From NCBI RefSeq assembly GCF_018614585.1, contig NZ_JAGGOI010000011.1:36941-100940 (forward strand): DNA of 64,000 bases, written 5' to 3'. The notes beneath the pieces were generated by a model, which saw nothing but the letters and a program-made list of their open reading frames with translations, had not been told where the DNA came from and made no database searches. Positions 35,756 through 44,867 of this stretch are shown here, one piece after another. The position numbers were made by a program, and so were the translations under genes. Positions within the stretch are counted from its first letter, which is position 1. Each line of letters starts with the position of its first letter. This DNA comes from Streptomyces sp. ISL-1. GTDB lineage: Bacteria; Actinomycetota; Actinomycetes; Streptomycetales; Streptomycetaceae.

Positions 35756-36784
35756 TCAGCGGATGATCGGGGACACCGGAGGGGGAGTGCTGCAAAGGGC
35801 ACGTACGGCGGACTGCGCTGCCTGCTCCACGGCGGAGATGCCGCGGGACATGCTCCGGCTGCCGTGAGAGAGGATCACGAGGTAGAACGTTCTCCCGTGT
35901 GCTTTGACCCGCCCCATGCTGTTGATTGCCCAGCGTTGGGACTGGGTCCGCTGCAGCCAGCCGTTCTTGAGTTGCCAACGGCTGCCTGCCGCGGACACCC
36001 CCCAGTCCTGGTCGGCGTCGATCCGGCCCATGAGGGTCTGGATCAGGTCGCGCGAGGCCCGATTCAGCGGTGATCGATCGTCGAACACAGCGGACAGCAG
36101 GGTCAACTGGTCTGCCGCGGTGGTCCTGGTGAGGCCCCAGTGGATGCCTGGCCCCGCTTCGGTGGACGTCAACCCCAGGGTCCTGTTGGCGTCGGTGAGT
36201 CCTCGGCCGCCGCCGATACGCCGCCACAGGGCGCCGGCGGAGTCGTTGTCGCTGCTCTGGATCATCGACGCGGCGGTCGATTCCTCCCACCGGGTGAGCG
36301 GCCGTTCCTCGCGCTGGGCACGCAGCAGCAGGGCCGCCAGAATATCCACCTTCGCCAGGCTCGCGGTGATGTGCACTTGCGAGCCGTACAGCGCGCGGCG
36401 ACCGCTCCTGGGTTCCAGAACAGCGACCGACACCCGAGTGCCTTTCCCCGTTCGGATCGGTTCCAGAGAACGGGCGAGCACGCTGTTCACATCCGTCGGG
36501 ACCGACGCCCGTGCGCCGGGGCTGCCTGACGGCGCTTCGGCCGGCTTGCTGCTCCCCGACGTCAGCGGTGCCTGGTTCTGAGCCGGGGGGCGTCCACTTC
36601 GGTCACCGACTCCGCTCTGACCGGCAGCGAAGCAGCTCGTGAGCAGCATGCCCGCAGCTGAGCATGCCAGTACACGCTGTATCCGCCCTCGGCCCGCGAT
36701 GGCCTCGTCGTGTCTGCCCGGGGCGGGCGGGACAGGCTCCTGTCCCATCCGGTGGGGTGATGAGGCAGCATCAAACGGATTCAT
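35756..36784 (-). CDS. Class A beta-lactamase-related serine hydrolase, lipoprotein
   Basis: This 342-residue protein has a lipobox in MLLTSC (Cys51) after an unusually long charged N-terminal region. All three motifs of the penicillin-recognising fold are present: SLAK with Ser142 and Lys145, SDN at 178-180, and KNG at 273-275, where KTG or KSG is usual. The Glu166-type omega loop is not obvious, so carboxypeptidase-like or non-lactamase activity is as likely as antibiotic hydrolysis. ATG 36784 follows TGAGG. A later ATG at 36748 would give a more standard signal peptide and is possible. Confidence 0.8.
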   Translation of the reverse strand: MNPFDAASSPHRMGQEPVPPAPGRHDEAIAGRGRIQRVLACSAAGMLLTSCFAAGQSGVGDRSGRPPAQNQAPLTSGSSKPAEAPSGSPGARASVPTDVNSVLARSLEPIRTGKGTRVSVAVLEPRSGRRALYGSQVHITASLAKVDILAALLLRAQREERPLTRWEESTAASMIQSSDNDSAGALWRRIGGGRGLTDANRTLGLTSTEAGPGIHWGLTRTTAADQLTLLSAVFDDRSPLNRASRDLIQTLMGRIDADQDWGVSAAGSRWQLKNGWLQRTQSQRWAINSMGRVKAHGRTFYLVILSHGSRSMSRGISAVEQAAQSAVRALCSTPPPVSPIIR

Positions 36785-37202
36785 CGGGAACCTCAATCGC
36801 ACAAGTGGGCGGCAAATCGAAGCGGAAGATATGCCCATAGTCTTTTCCGATGCGAGGCGCGCCGCATCCCGGCGCGGTTTCCCCCTGAAGGCGCAACGCG
36901 CTTACCGCAGAAAGCCACCTGACGACCCCTCGGGACGTGACGAAGGCCCATTTCTTCCGGCCGTCTGCGCCTGCCCCCGCGCCGCTACGTCGTGCAACGC
37001 CGCCCCTGGCCCCGGTGCCGTGGCCTTTCCGCGCCACTCTTGCCGGTGAGCGCCTCGCGGCGTTTGGGGGTGAGTTGGGCGGCGCGCTGCGGGTGTCAGC
37101 GAGGAACATGCCGCGCGGGCGTGGATGTTCGGGTGCGTTGGTGCACGCGGAGACTTCCGTGATCGGAACGGGCTCTGCCCCTGACGCCCCCGATGCGCAC
37201 GA
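36785..37202. other. Intergenic interval without recognised gene
   Basis: About 420 bases between two minus-strand lipoprotein genes. AT-rich sequence near 36820-36850 probably holds the promoter of the serine-hydrolase gene. No coding signal was recognised. Confidence 0.4.
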
Positions 37203-38180
37203 TCACCCGTGCGGGGTCCGGCCCCTGACCAACCTGATCGCGCTGATCGTGAGGTCGGGGTCGTGGACCTGTACGTAGTGGTCGCTCCCCGTGGCAAGTA
37301 GGTGGGGGGTCTGCGGTGCCAGTTCCACCAGCGCCTGCTGCACCCGTGGCCAGGCCCGTTCCAGTCGCGTCAGCAGCGGCTTCGGGGCTTCCTCGGCGGC
37401 GGCGAAGGGTTCCGTCTTGCTGATGACGGCGAGAGGTACCTTCGGCAGCGGACCGGCACGGTCGACCGCCGCGACGGCACCGTCGATGTCGGCCTTCTCG
37501 AATGCCGGATCGTCGTCGAAGGCCGTGCCGGGATGGTTGAGCAGCCGCACGTACTCGGCCCAGTCCCGGCCGAACAACGGCTTCATGTTCGTACCGAACG
37601 CGTCCACAAAGACGAGGCCGCCGGTCCGTTCCGGATACTTCTGGGCATACAACCGAGTGATCATTCCCCCGAAGGAGTGGCCCACCAGCAGGTAGGGACC
37701 GGGCACATGGCCCAACGTCAGCACCTCGTCGAGGTCGCGCACCATGTCCGTAAGCGAGCGCGTACCGGTAAACGAGGTGCTCCGCGCGGTGAGGGCGGGT
37801 GGTTCGGTGTACCGGAGCGTTCCGGGCCGGTCGTAGGTGCAGACGCGGGTGAACTCCGCGACGCCCGGGAAGACCGCGGGCGCCTTCGGCACCGGCGGGC
37901 GGGTGTCCGTGATGCTCCAGGTGTCGGACGAGTCGTGGAGCCCCGACACGAGGACGACGGTCGGGCTGCCACTTCCCCGGCAGTGCAGATATATTTTCCG
38001 GCCACCGCCGATGTCGACCTGCCGAGCCAGGTCACCGGTCGTCGCGGTCGCCGTCGAAGCCGCAGAGGCGGTCGCCGTTGCCCCCGCGGCGCGGTCGGCC
38101 GGGACGGTGTGACAAGCAGAGGGCAGCATCAGCGCCGCCATGGTCGGCACCAGCACCACGACGGGCACGCGTTGTCGCAT
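37203..38180 (-). CDS. Alpha/beta hydrolase lipoprotein
   Basis: This 325-residue protein has a lipoprotein signal with lipobox LPSAC (Cys23) and an Ala/Thr linker to about residue 50. The hydrolase domain starts TVVLVSGLHDSSDTW, has nucleophile elbow GHSFGG (Ser169), YAQKYPERTGGLVFVDAFG and a late histidine in TGSDHYVQVHDPDL. This group of actinobacterial extracellular hydrolases acts on esters or amides of unknown identity. The ATG at 38180 is placed just before the signal peptide. It diverges from the methyltransferase gene across 220 bases. Confidence 0.8.
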   Translation of the reverse strand: MRQRVPVVVLVPTMAALMLPSACHTVPADRAAGATATASAASTATATTGDLARQVDIGGGRKIYLHCRGSGSPTVVLVSGLHDSSDTWSITDTRPPVPKAPAVFPGVAEFTRVCTYDRPGTLRYTEPPALTARSTSFTGTRSLTDMVRDLDEVLTLGHVPGPYLLVGHSFGGMITRLYAQKYPERTGGLVFVDAFGTNMKPLFGRDWAEYVRLLNHPGTAFDDDPAFEKADIDGAVAAVDRAGPLPKVPLAVISKTEPFAAAEEAPKPLLTRLERAWPRVQQALVELAPQTPHLLATGSDHYVQVHDPDLTISAIRLVRGRTPHG

Positions 38181-38400
38181 GGCGCCAGCCTGACCGGAGG
38201 CGCGGGCGTCCGCCACCGAGTCGACAGCGGGACCGCGGGCCGGAGCCGTTGCGCACGACACCCGCCCCGGCTCGGGCGGGCGGCTGGTGCTCCCGCACCA
38301 GCATCTCGCAGTGCCTGGCTTCATAGGCGAGTACGGAGACCGGAACTGACACCGCCGCTGGAGGATCTGGACTGTCAGTGGCTGCTGAGAGCATCGAGTT

Positions 38401-39057
38401 ATGACTGAGAACACTGCACCGATCACGGCTTACTGGGATGCCGCTGCGGCGACCTTCGACGACGAACCCGACCACGGGCTGAGGGCTGACAACACCCGTG
38501 CTGCGTGGGCACGGCTCTTGCGCTCCTGGATGCCGCCGGATCCAGTTGACGTTCTCGACATCGGCTGCGGCACCGGATCCGTGTCCTTGCTGCTGGCCGA
38601 GGCCGGTCACCGGGTCACTGGGGTCGACCTGGCGCCGCGCATGGTTGAACAGGCACGTAGGAAGTTCCAGGCCACCGGTCTCGCGAGCCGTTTCCTGGTC
38701 GGTGACGCCATGATGCCCCCGACCGGGGAGCAACGGTTCGGTGTCGTGCTGTCGCGTCATCTGGTGTGGACGCTGCCCGATCCGCAGGCCGCGTTGCGGG
38801 AGTGGGTGACGCGCTTGCGGCCAGGAGGGCGGCTGGTGCTCGTCGAGGGTCGGTGGGGTGAGGCAGGCCAGAGCGGTGTGCCGTATGTGGCCGGTGCCGA
38901 ATCGCTGCCGTGGAACGGCGGGATCAGCGCGGAGGACCTGGCCTCGGCCGTTCGCCCGCTTGTTTCTGACGTGAGCATTGAACCGCTCAGCGCAGACCCG
39001 GACTTGTGGGGTGGCCCGGTGGACGATGAACGGTATGCCCTGATCGCCGTCATATGA
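38401..39057 (+). CDS. Class I SAM-dependent methyltransferase
   Basis: This 218-residue enzyme has motif I VLDIGCGTGSVSLLLAEAG (residues 51-69), motif II-like VTGVDLAPRMVEQAR with the acidic ribose-binding Asp, and LRPGGRLVLVEGRW as the post-III strand. This is the common Methyltransf_11/25 fold that moves a methyl group from S-adenosylmethionine to small molecules. ATG 38401 matches the family start (ITAYWDAAAATFDDEPDHGL). The ribosome site is poor. No clear biosynthetic partner is nearby, so its acceptor is unknown. Confidence 0.85.
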   Translation: MTENTAPITAYWDAAAATFDDEPDHGLRADNTRAAWARLLRSWMPPDPVDVLDIGCGTGSVSLLLAEAGHRVTGVDLAPRMVEQARRKFQATGLASRFLVGDAMMPPTGEQRFGVVLSRHLVWTLPDPQAALREWVTRLRPGGRLVLVEGRWGEAGQSGVPYVAGAESLPWNGGISAEDLASAVRPLVSDVSIEPLSADPDLWGGPVDDERYALIAVI

Positions 39058-39091
39058 CGTGCTGCTTCTCATCCACGGCTTCCACCAGTCC

Positions 39092-39576
39092 GTCCTGATC
39101 CGTATGGACGGCACCGACGCGGCTCAGCGCAACGTCGCCGCACCGGCCGCGTCCCGACCGGACCTGGCCCTGGACGACAACGGGGCCGGGCCGGGGGCGT
39201 GGGCGACACCTCGCCCGAGTTGTGGATCAACATCGCCGTACTCGCGGTGCTGCTCGGATATCTCCTGCTCGGCATCGCCAACAAACTCATCGCCACCACC
39301 GCCGCGCGGCGCACCGAACTCGCCACGCTCCAGCTGATCGGCGCCACGCCGTACCAGGTCCGAGCGATGATGCGACGCGAAGCGATACTCATCGCCACCC
39401 GGGTGCTCATCACCGGCCCGCTGCCGTCCGTCGTCCCTCTCGCGTTGCTGTCCGTCGGCTTCCTGCACCGCCCCTGGCCCGCGGGACCCGCCTGGCTGCT
39501 GCCCGCCGGCGCGGGCCCGCTCAGGCGCTCGCCCGCGCCTGACCTGCTCGGCAGCCCTGCGGCATACAGCTGCTGA
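39092..39576 (+). pseudogene. FtsX-like ABC permease, frameshifted C-terminal remnant
   Basis: Two frames together read as the end of an FtsX/MacB-type permease. Bases 39092-39195 give DGTDAAQRNVAA and LALDDNGAGPG. The frame then shifts inside a G-rich run near 39190, and from 39199 ELWINIAVLAVLLGYLLLGI, ANKLIATTAARRTELATLQL and IGATPYQVRAMMRRE follow. The last helix is lost after PAWLLPAG by a second shift, ending at 39576. The N-terminal 600 or more residues are absent. The partner ATPase is not present either. Confidence 0.65.
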
Positions 39577-39727
39577 CTCAGGTGGACGCGGTCGGCGGCG
39601 CTGCACCAACGCCGCCCGTTCGGATGCGTGTCTGTTGCCCGGCACGTGCGCGGCCAGTGGTATTGCAGTGGGCCTGCCGACGGATGGCGCCTGGACATGA
39701 GTCGCCCCGCACAGGAGGGATCTGCCG

Positions 39728-40220
39728 ATGCCAGGAGCCAGGAGCAGCTGGCGAGGCCGTGGTGCTGCGTGCGCCGCAGGGGCCCTGTTGCTCTCCTCCG
39801 TCGTGGTGAACGGTTCGGGCGCGGTCGAGCCACCGCGCGGAGGAGCGCCGGTGGGCAACGAACGGACCCTGCTGCGATGGAGCGAGCAGGGTATCTTGGA
39901 CACTGGTGGGTCTGGGCCAACGAGCCGTGTACGACATGGCAGGCGACAGCTGCCGCGAGCTACGACGGTCCCTGGGACCGGCCCACTGCTCACCCCATTC
40001 TGGTCGTCAATCCGACCTACGACCCTGCCACCCCACACCAGGCAGGCAAGGCCATGGCCCGGGAACTCGCCGACGCCCGCCTGCTCACCCTCAACGGGTA
40101 CGGGCACACCGCACTGGACAATCCGAGCAACTGCGTCAACCAGCACGCGGTCCGCTACTTCCTCAGTGGTGTTCTCCCCCCTGTCGGCGCGTCGTGCGAA
40201 CAGGACACCCCGCCCTTCAG
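39728..40220 (+). pseudogene. TAP-like secreted alpha/beta hydrolase with internal deletion
   Basis: The start is well formed: AGGAGGG then ATG 39728, and a signal peptide GAACAAGALLLSSVVVNGSG. Near 39880 the frame changes and, after roughly 350 missing residues, the C-terminal TAP domain appears in another frame: WANEPCTTWQATAAASYDGP, PILVVNPTYDPATPHQAGKA, LLTLNGYGHTALDNPSNCVN and YFLSGVLPPVGASC. The Asp and His of the triad are in this part; the serine segment is deleted. This is an internally deleted pseudogene. Confidence 0.65.
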
Positions 40221-40277
40221 CACGAAGACGCCGGCCAACGGATCGGCCGGGCCTCGCACACGCGACGAGGATGGCCG

Positions 40278-40463
40278 TCACGCCCCCGGTCCCGGGCCAC
40301 AGCACTTCCGTGTCTCGGGCGGGATGATCTCGAAGTCTGCCTGCTTGCCGGGGGCGAGGCTCAACTTCAGCGCATGGAACGGCTGCAGCTCGGCCGGTTG
40401 GCCTTCGATGAACGGGTACCACTTCTGGACGTAGCGCTTGGAAGGAAGGACAACATCAGCCGT
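40278..40463 (-). pseudogene. Unassigned C-terminal coding remnant
   Basis: The minus strand encodes about 60 residues ending at TGA 40278, including VVLPSKRYVQKWYPFIEGQP, AELQPFHALKLSLAPGKQAD and FEIIPPETR. It looks like genuine protein sequence with G/C-rich third positions, but has no start of its own and no family that I recognise. It follows the allene-oxide-cyclase-like gene on the same strand by 22 bases. Confidence 0.35.
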
Positions 40464-40485
40464 GGGAGTGCTGTGGCGAGAGGGG

Positions 40486-40983
40486 TCAGTGCAGGAGATA
40501 GAGGGCGAGGGCGCCGCCCGAATCAGCGATACGGGCGATGTGGGCGTAGCCGCGGACAGTGGCGTAGGCACCCGTGCCGCCGGTGATGGCGATGTCGAAG
40601 TCGCTGGGCGGGGTGCCGATGGGGGTGGTCTTGAGGTGCTGCCACGACACCTGCCCACGGGGAAGGCTGAAGGTGCCCGAGCAGAGGGTGCTGTCTGCTG
40701 CTACGCGAGTGCATACCGCCCCCTCGGTGCCATAGCGTGCACCGTTGCGGAAGAGGTTCGCGGTGATGATGATCTGATCGCCGATCCCGGGTCCGGGCGT
40801 GCCGTTGTCGACCACCGTGGTTCCCGTGCTCGTCGACGTCAGTCGGACGACCTCTGTGAGCCCTCTGCTCATGCTCCTTTCCAGGGAGTACGGGTCATGG
40901 GATGCAGAGGCAGAACTCGTGAGAGTTGCCAGCGATAGCGCCGTTGCCGCCACCACACCCCACTTTTTTGAAGTGGTAAGCAT
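40486..40983 (-). CDS. Secreted allene-oxide-cyclase/dirigent-like beta-barrel protein
   Basis: This 165-residue protein has a signal peptide (KKWGVVAATALSLATLTSSASA, probable cleavage near residue 27). The mature part is a single beta-barrel domain with DQIIITANLFRNGARYGTEG, AVCTRVAADSTLCSGTFSLP and FDIAITGGTGAYATVRGYAH. The C-x-G-x-F and GGTGAYATVRG blocks are the signature of the allene oxide cyclase/dirigent-like barrel. In plants such barrels guide radical coupling or cyclisation; bacterial secreted members have no proven role. ATG 40983 is behind a strong AGGGGAGGA. Two conserved cysteines may form a disulfide. Confidence 0.75.
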   Translation of the reverse strand: MLTTSKKWGVVAATALSLATLTSSASASHDPYSLERSMSRGLTEVVRLTSTSTGTTVVDNGTPGPGIGDQIIITANLFRNGARYGTEGAVCTRVAADSTLCSGTFSLPRGQVSWQHLKTTPIGTPPSDFDIAITGGTGAYATVRGYAHIARIADSGGALALYLLH

Positions 40984-41711
40984 TCTTCCTCCCCTTATGG
41001 AAATGGCTTCTTGGGTGCGCATCAGAATTGCCATTGTGTGATGTAGCGTCAATTATCAACACATCAAAGGTGTCTGGTTCATCCATTCGGCCGTCTCTCG
41101 CCGCATCGCCGGGATGACGGCCTCGTCCCGACGCTCCTCACCCGGCGGCAGCGGTACGGCGAGCGGGTGGGGCAGGGCTGCCCGATCCTTGGCCGGCTGA
41201 CCGTGTGACACCGCTAGCGCCCTCCAACCAGGCCCTGGACCTGCTCCAACACCTCCTGGTCGGCTGGACCGGCGACGCCTCACCTGCGACAACCCACCCC
41301 ATGGCAGCCCTACGACACCACTCAGCAAGGCCCTACCAGGGCGGCGGCTACAGGAGCCGTACACGCGGATCCTGGCGCCGGTGACGGGGCGCGTGTTGCC
41401 GGCCCCAGAAGGCAGGGGGCGACGTCCCTGGCCCTGGACGACGTGCCGATCGGCTTCGCAGCATCACCGGGGTGCCTGCCGAGACGACAGTCAGGGCGGC
41501 GAAGTACTTCATCGCCGCACGCCTCGCCGGAAACGGCGCCCGCGTAGACGCGGTGCACCAAAAGCCGCACGGACCGGTCATCCCCGACTGCTTCTGGAGG
41601 ATACCGGCACTGCGCCGTTCAGCCGTATTACCGCGCTTGCAGTGATATTCGGTGCTTTCGTCGACGGGGGGCGCCCGGCAGCGCTGGCGCCGAACTGAAT
41701 CGGGAGACGTA
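40984..41711. other. Intergenic interval with no clear gene
   Basis: This gap separates the divergent secreted barrel gene and the DUF4394 gene. AT-rich bases around 41030-41070 probably hold the barrel gene's promoter. Bases about 41430-41600 have some coding-like periodicity but no recognised product; they may be further debris. Confidence 0.35.
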
Positions 41712-42590
41712 ATGCGCAGAGCAGTTCTCGCGGCGGCCCTGGCCGCCGCAGTGTCCTCGGCAATCTTTGCCCCTTCGGGCGCCTTGGCGGACGGCGCTGC
41801 CTCGTCGCACCGCACAGGCGGGCAGCACGCCGGCAACAGCCAGTCGGTGATCGGGCTGACGAACGATCAGCAGCTGGTCAGGTTCGATGTGAAGGCCCCC
41901 TCGAAGGTGTGGCCGCTGGGGCCGGTGGGCGGGCTCACCGGGGACACCGAGCTGGTGGGCATCGACTTCCGGGTCCAGAACGCGAGGCTGTACGGGGTCG
42001 GTAACCGGGGCGGCATCTACACCCTGAACAGCTCCAACGCACAGGCGACGAAGGTCTCTCAGCTCACCGTCGCACTGGCCGGGTCCCGGTTCGGGGTGGA
42101 CTTCAACCCGGCGGCGAACCGGCTGAGGGTCATCAGCGACACCGGCCAGAACCTGCGCCACAACATCGACGACCCGGCGGCCCCGCCGGTCACCACCGTC
42201 GACGGCACGTTGACCAACCCGACGATGCCCCCGTCCACCGCGCTGGGGGTGACCGGCGCCGCCTACACCAACAACGACGTCAACGCCGCCACCGCTACGA
42301 CCCTGTTCGACATCGATACCACCAACGACCGGGTTTCTCTGCAGTCCCCGGCCAACGCCGGCACCCTCGCCCCCACCGGCAACCTCGGCGTCGACGCAGG
42401 GCCGAGCGCGGGCTTCGACATCTATTACTCCCCGAAGGCCGGCACCAACCAGGGCTTCGCCGCTCTGCAGACCGGCGGCTACTTCCGCTTCTACAGAGTC
42501 AACATCCTGAACGGGGCCGCCACCAGCCTGGGCTTCTTCCCGGCAAACTGGCAGGTCTTCGACGTCGCGCTGCCCCTGAACCAAAGCTGA
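41712..42590 (+). CDS. Secreted DUF4394 domain protein
   Basis: This 292-residue protein has an N-terminal signal peptide (RRAVLAAALAAAVSSAIFAP, cleavage near ALA-DG). The DUF4394 domain then runs to the end: SVIGLTNDQQLVRFDVKAPS, LVGIDFRVQNARLYGVGNRG, GVDFNPAANRLRVISDTGQN and YYSPKAGTNQGFAALQT. The repeating strand pattern indicates a beta-propeller, found in secreted and cell-surface proteins of unknown role. ATG 41712 follows GGGAG. It is isolated, with no secretion or anchoring partner adjacent. Confidence 0.8.
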   Translation: MRRAVLAAALAAAVSSAIFAPSGALADGAASSHRTGGQHAGNSQSVIGLTNDQQLVRFDVKAPSKVWPLGPVGGLTGDTELVGIDFRVQNARLYGVGNRGGIYTLNSSNAQATKVSQLTVALAGSRFGVDFNPAANRLRVISDTGQNLRHNIDDPAAPPVTTVDGTLTNPTMPPSTALGVTGAAYTNNDVNAATATTLFDIDTTNDRVSLQSPANAGTLAPTGNLGVDAGPSAGFDIYYSPKAGTNQGFAALQTGGYFRFYRVNILNGAATSLGFFPANWQVFDVALPLNQS

Positions 42591-42944
42591 CCGCCTTCTT
42601 CAGCTCGGATGATCTCGTGTGCTGCGCTGCGGCGGACCCGCGGCGCAGCACCACCCGCACACCCCGCCCCGGCGCGGGCGAGTGCGGCGGACGTGTGCTG
42701 TACAGCGGTCCGGTCCCGCGGGGCTGGCCAAGGCGGGCTACACGCCAACTGCCCCCGCTGCGCGCTGCGATGGCACCGCCGCGTCGTCAGCACCCCGGTC
42801 GGCTGGCGCCAGCTCTCGCTATGGACTGCGTGGGTTCCCCTGTCACCGTGGACTGGCGCCTGACCGTGCAGGCCCCTCGACGGTGTGAACCGGAGCGCGC
42901 CACTCGATCCCGTGCTCAAGGGAAGCAGCTCGCGGGTGTGTCGC
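42591..42944. other. Convergent intergenic interval
   Basis: These 354 bases lie between the DUF4394 gene and the end of the AlkZ-like gene. No gene or strong hairpin was recognised. Confidence 0.4.
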
Positions 42945-44054
42945 TCAGCAGGGATACGCGGTGATCTGGATGCGGTGGCTGTCGTTGTCGGAGAGGAACG
43001 ACGCCAGTTCCCGCCCCTGTTCGGCGACGGTGGTGCGGTCGGCTCGGGAGAAGCGGCGCAGCGGGGTGACAATCACGGTGCCTGCCTTGACGCTCCAGGT
43101 CGCACCGACCCGGCCGTCGACCAGGACAACGCGAGCGCCGGCAACCGACAGGCCGCGGTGGGCGTCGTCGATGATCCGGCTGCGGTCGTGGTAACCGAGG
43201 ATCGCGTTGTCGAACGCCGGCAGGAACCGCACCGGGGCGGGTGTGTCGGGGTCGGGACGCGGCGCGTCGGGCAGGTCCAACAGTTCCCGGCCTCGCTCGT
43301 CGCGGAAGGTGACCAGTTCCCCGCGTATCGCGGCGACCGCGGCCGGCAGCCCGGCGAGGCCGCACCAGGCGCGCAGGTCGGCCGAGGCGGCGGGGCCGAA
43401 CGCGGCAAGATAGCGCCGTACCAGCGCTTCGCCGACCGGATCGGCGCCGTCCGGGGACAGAGGGTCGATTTCGCGCCCCAGCCAGGAGGAGAGCATGACG
43501 TTGCGCACTCCTGCCCTCGTGCGCCAGAGCCCGCGCGGTGGCAGCTGCGCCACCGGGACGAGGGCGGCGATCAGCATTTCGCCCAGTGCTCGCGGCCCCG
43601 GCGTCGGCCAGCGCTCGGCGAGCGCCCGCGCGAGCTCGGTCATCGAGCGCGGCTCGTCGTCGGCCATTACCGCCCGGCCTGCTGCAGCGAGCTCGTCGAG
43701 GTCTGTCCCGTCGAGCTCGCGGCGGTAGTTCCCGAGTACCCGTTGGCGCAGCATGGTGTCGTGGCGGGCCCGCCAGGCCAGAGCGTCGTCGGCGGTGACG
43801 AGGTGGACGGTGCGGCGCATGAGATGGGTCCGCACCACGCTCCGCCGGACAAGCAGGTCCGAGAGCACCGCCGGGTCGAACGCGCGCAGCCGCGACCAGA
43901 GCCCGACGAACGGTTCCTGCGGTTCCTGCGCTTGCAGACCGCCGAGGTGTGCGACGGCGTCGAGGACCGGTACGTCGGCGCGATCGAGCAGCAACTGCCG
44001 GGCGAGCGTCGCGCGGTTGAGCGCCCGGGTGTCGAAAACGGTCATCGGGGTCAT
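42945..44054 (-). CDS. Winged-helix DNA-binding domain protein, AlkZ/HTH_42-type putative DNA glycosylase
   Basis: This 369-residue protein begins with RALNRATLARQLLLDRADVP and LDAVAHLGGLQAQEP. Gln41-Ala-Gln43 matches the QxQ catalytic motif of AlkZ/YcaQ-type glycosylases, which excise bulky or crosslinked bases. Later marks are VVRTHLMRRTVHLVTADDAL, LRAWCGLAGLPAAV, FLPAFDNAILGYHDR and FVDG-like VVLVDGRVGATW. In Streptomyces such proteins sometimes give self-resistance to DNA-damaging natural products; no such cluster is seen here. Its ATG overlaps the preceding aldo/keto reductase stop by 4 bases, indicating coupled translation. Confidence 0.8.
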   Translation of the reverse strand: MTPMTVFDTRALNRATLARQLLLDRADVPVLDAVAHLGGLQAQEPQEPFVGLWSRLRAFDPAVLSDLLVRRSVVRTHLMRRTVHLVTADDALAWRARHDTMLRQRVLGNYRRELDGTDLDELAAAGRAVMADDEPRSMTELARALAERWPTPGPRALGEMLIAALVPVAQLPPRGLWRTRAGVRNVMLSSWLGREIDPLSPDGADPVGEALVRRYLAAFGPAASADLRAWCGLAGLPAAVAAIRGELVTFRDERGRELLDLPDAPRPDPDTPAPVRFLPAFDNAILGYHDRSRIIDDAHRGLSVAGARVVLVDGRVGATWSVKAGTVIVTPLRRFSRADRTTVAEQGRELASFLSDNDSHRIQITAYPC

Positions 44055-44698
44055 GCCGCGGCGCGCTCGTCGGCCGATCGTCGGCGTAGCGACGCGCGTT
44101 TGATGGCCGGCGGCGTGTAGGACACGTCGAGCGGGCCGATGTCGGTTCCGGGCGCCGAGTACGGGGGCCGCTCGGTGCCGAAGCGCTGCAGTCCAAGCCT
44201 GTCGGCGACCCATTGCGCCTCGACGATCTCCGAGACCGGGGCGTTGGAGGATCCGATGGCGCGTACCTTGCCGCTGCGCACCAGGTCGGTCGGGACGGAG
44301 AGCGTCTCCTCGACGTCAGTTCGCGGGTCGGGGTGGTGGATCTGGTAGAGGTCGATGTGGTCGGTCTGGAGGCGTCGCAGCGAGTGCTCGACCTCGGTGA
44401 CGATCCAGCGCCGGGAGCTGCCGCCACGGTTGGGGTCTTCACCCATCGAGCCGTTGACCTTGGTGGCCAGCACGATGTCGTCGCGCCGGCCCTTCAGCGT
44501 CCTGCCCACGATCTCTTCCGACTCACTGTGGGAGTAAACGTCGGCGGTGTAGGCGAAGTTGATCGCCGCGTCCAGTGCCCGGTGGACGATCCGGACGCAG
44601 TCGTCCTGGTCGGTGTTACCCGTCCGGCCGAACATCATGGTGCCCAGGCAGTAGGGGCTGACCCGAATACCGGTCCGTCCCAGCTCGCGCATCTTCAC
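44051..44698 (-). pseudogene. Aldo/keto reductase with internal in-frame deletion
   Basis: The N-terminal two-thirds is a normal AKR: MRELGRTGIRVSPYCLGTMM, the Tyr in TADVYSHSESEEI, Lys in VLATKVNGSM, His in IHHPDPR and IGSSNAPVSEIVEAQWVADR. The barrel then breaks at LGLQRFGTERPPYS and jumps to SAPGTDIGPLDVSYTPPAIK, which is the extreme C-terminus. About 110 residues covering the last strands and the NADP-binding site are missing. Total length is 215 against about 330. The frame stays open to a stop that overlaps the AlkZ-like start, so the message may still matter for coupling. GTG 44698 or ATG 44692 is the start. Confidence 0.7.
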
Positions 44699-44867
44699 GG
44701 TGACGCCGTTCCCTTCTTTGCTGACTGATGGCAATTGATTGCTCGACCGAGCGGGACCACAGGACCGGACGGCGGGCGAGCAGTCGCCGTCCGGCCCTCA
44801 TTCACCCCGTCCGGCGCGCAGCAGCGGGTCGGGGCGGCGGCCGGATCTGACAGAGATCCGTCATCAG

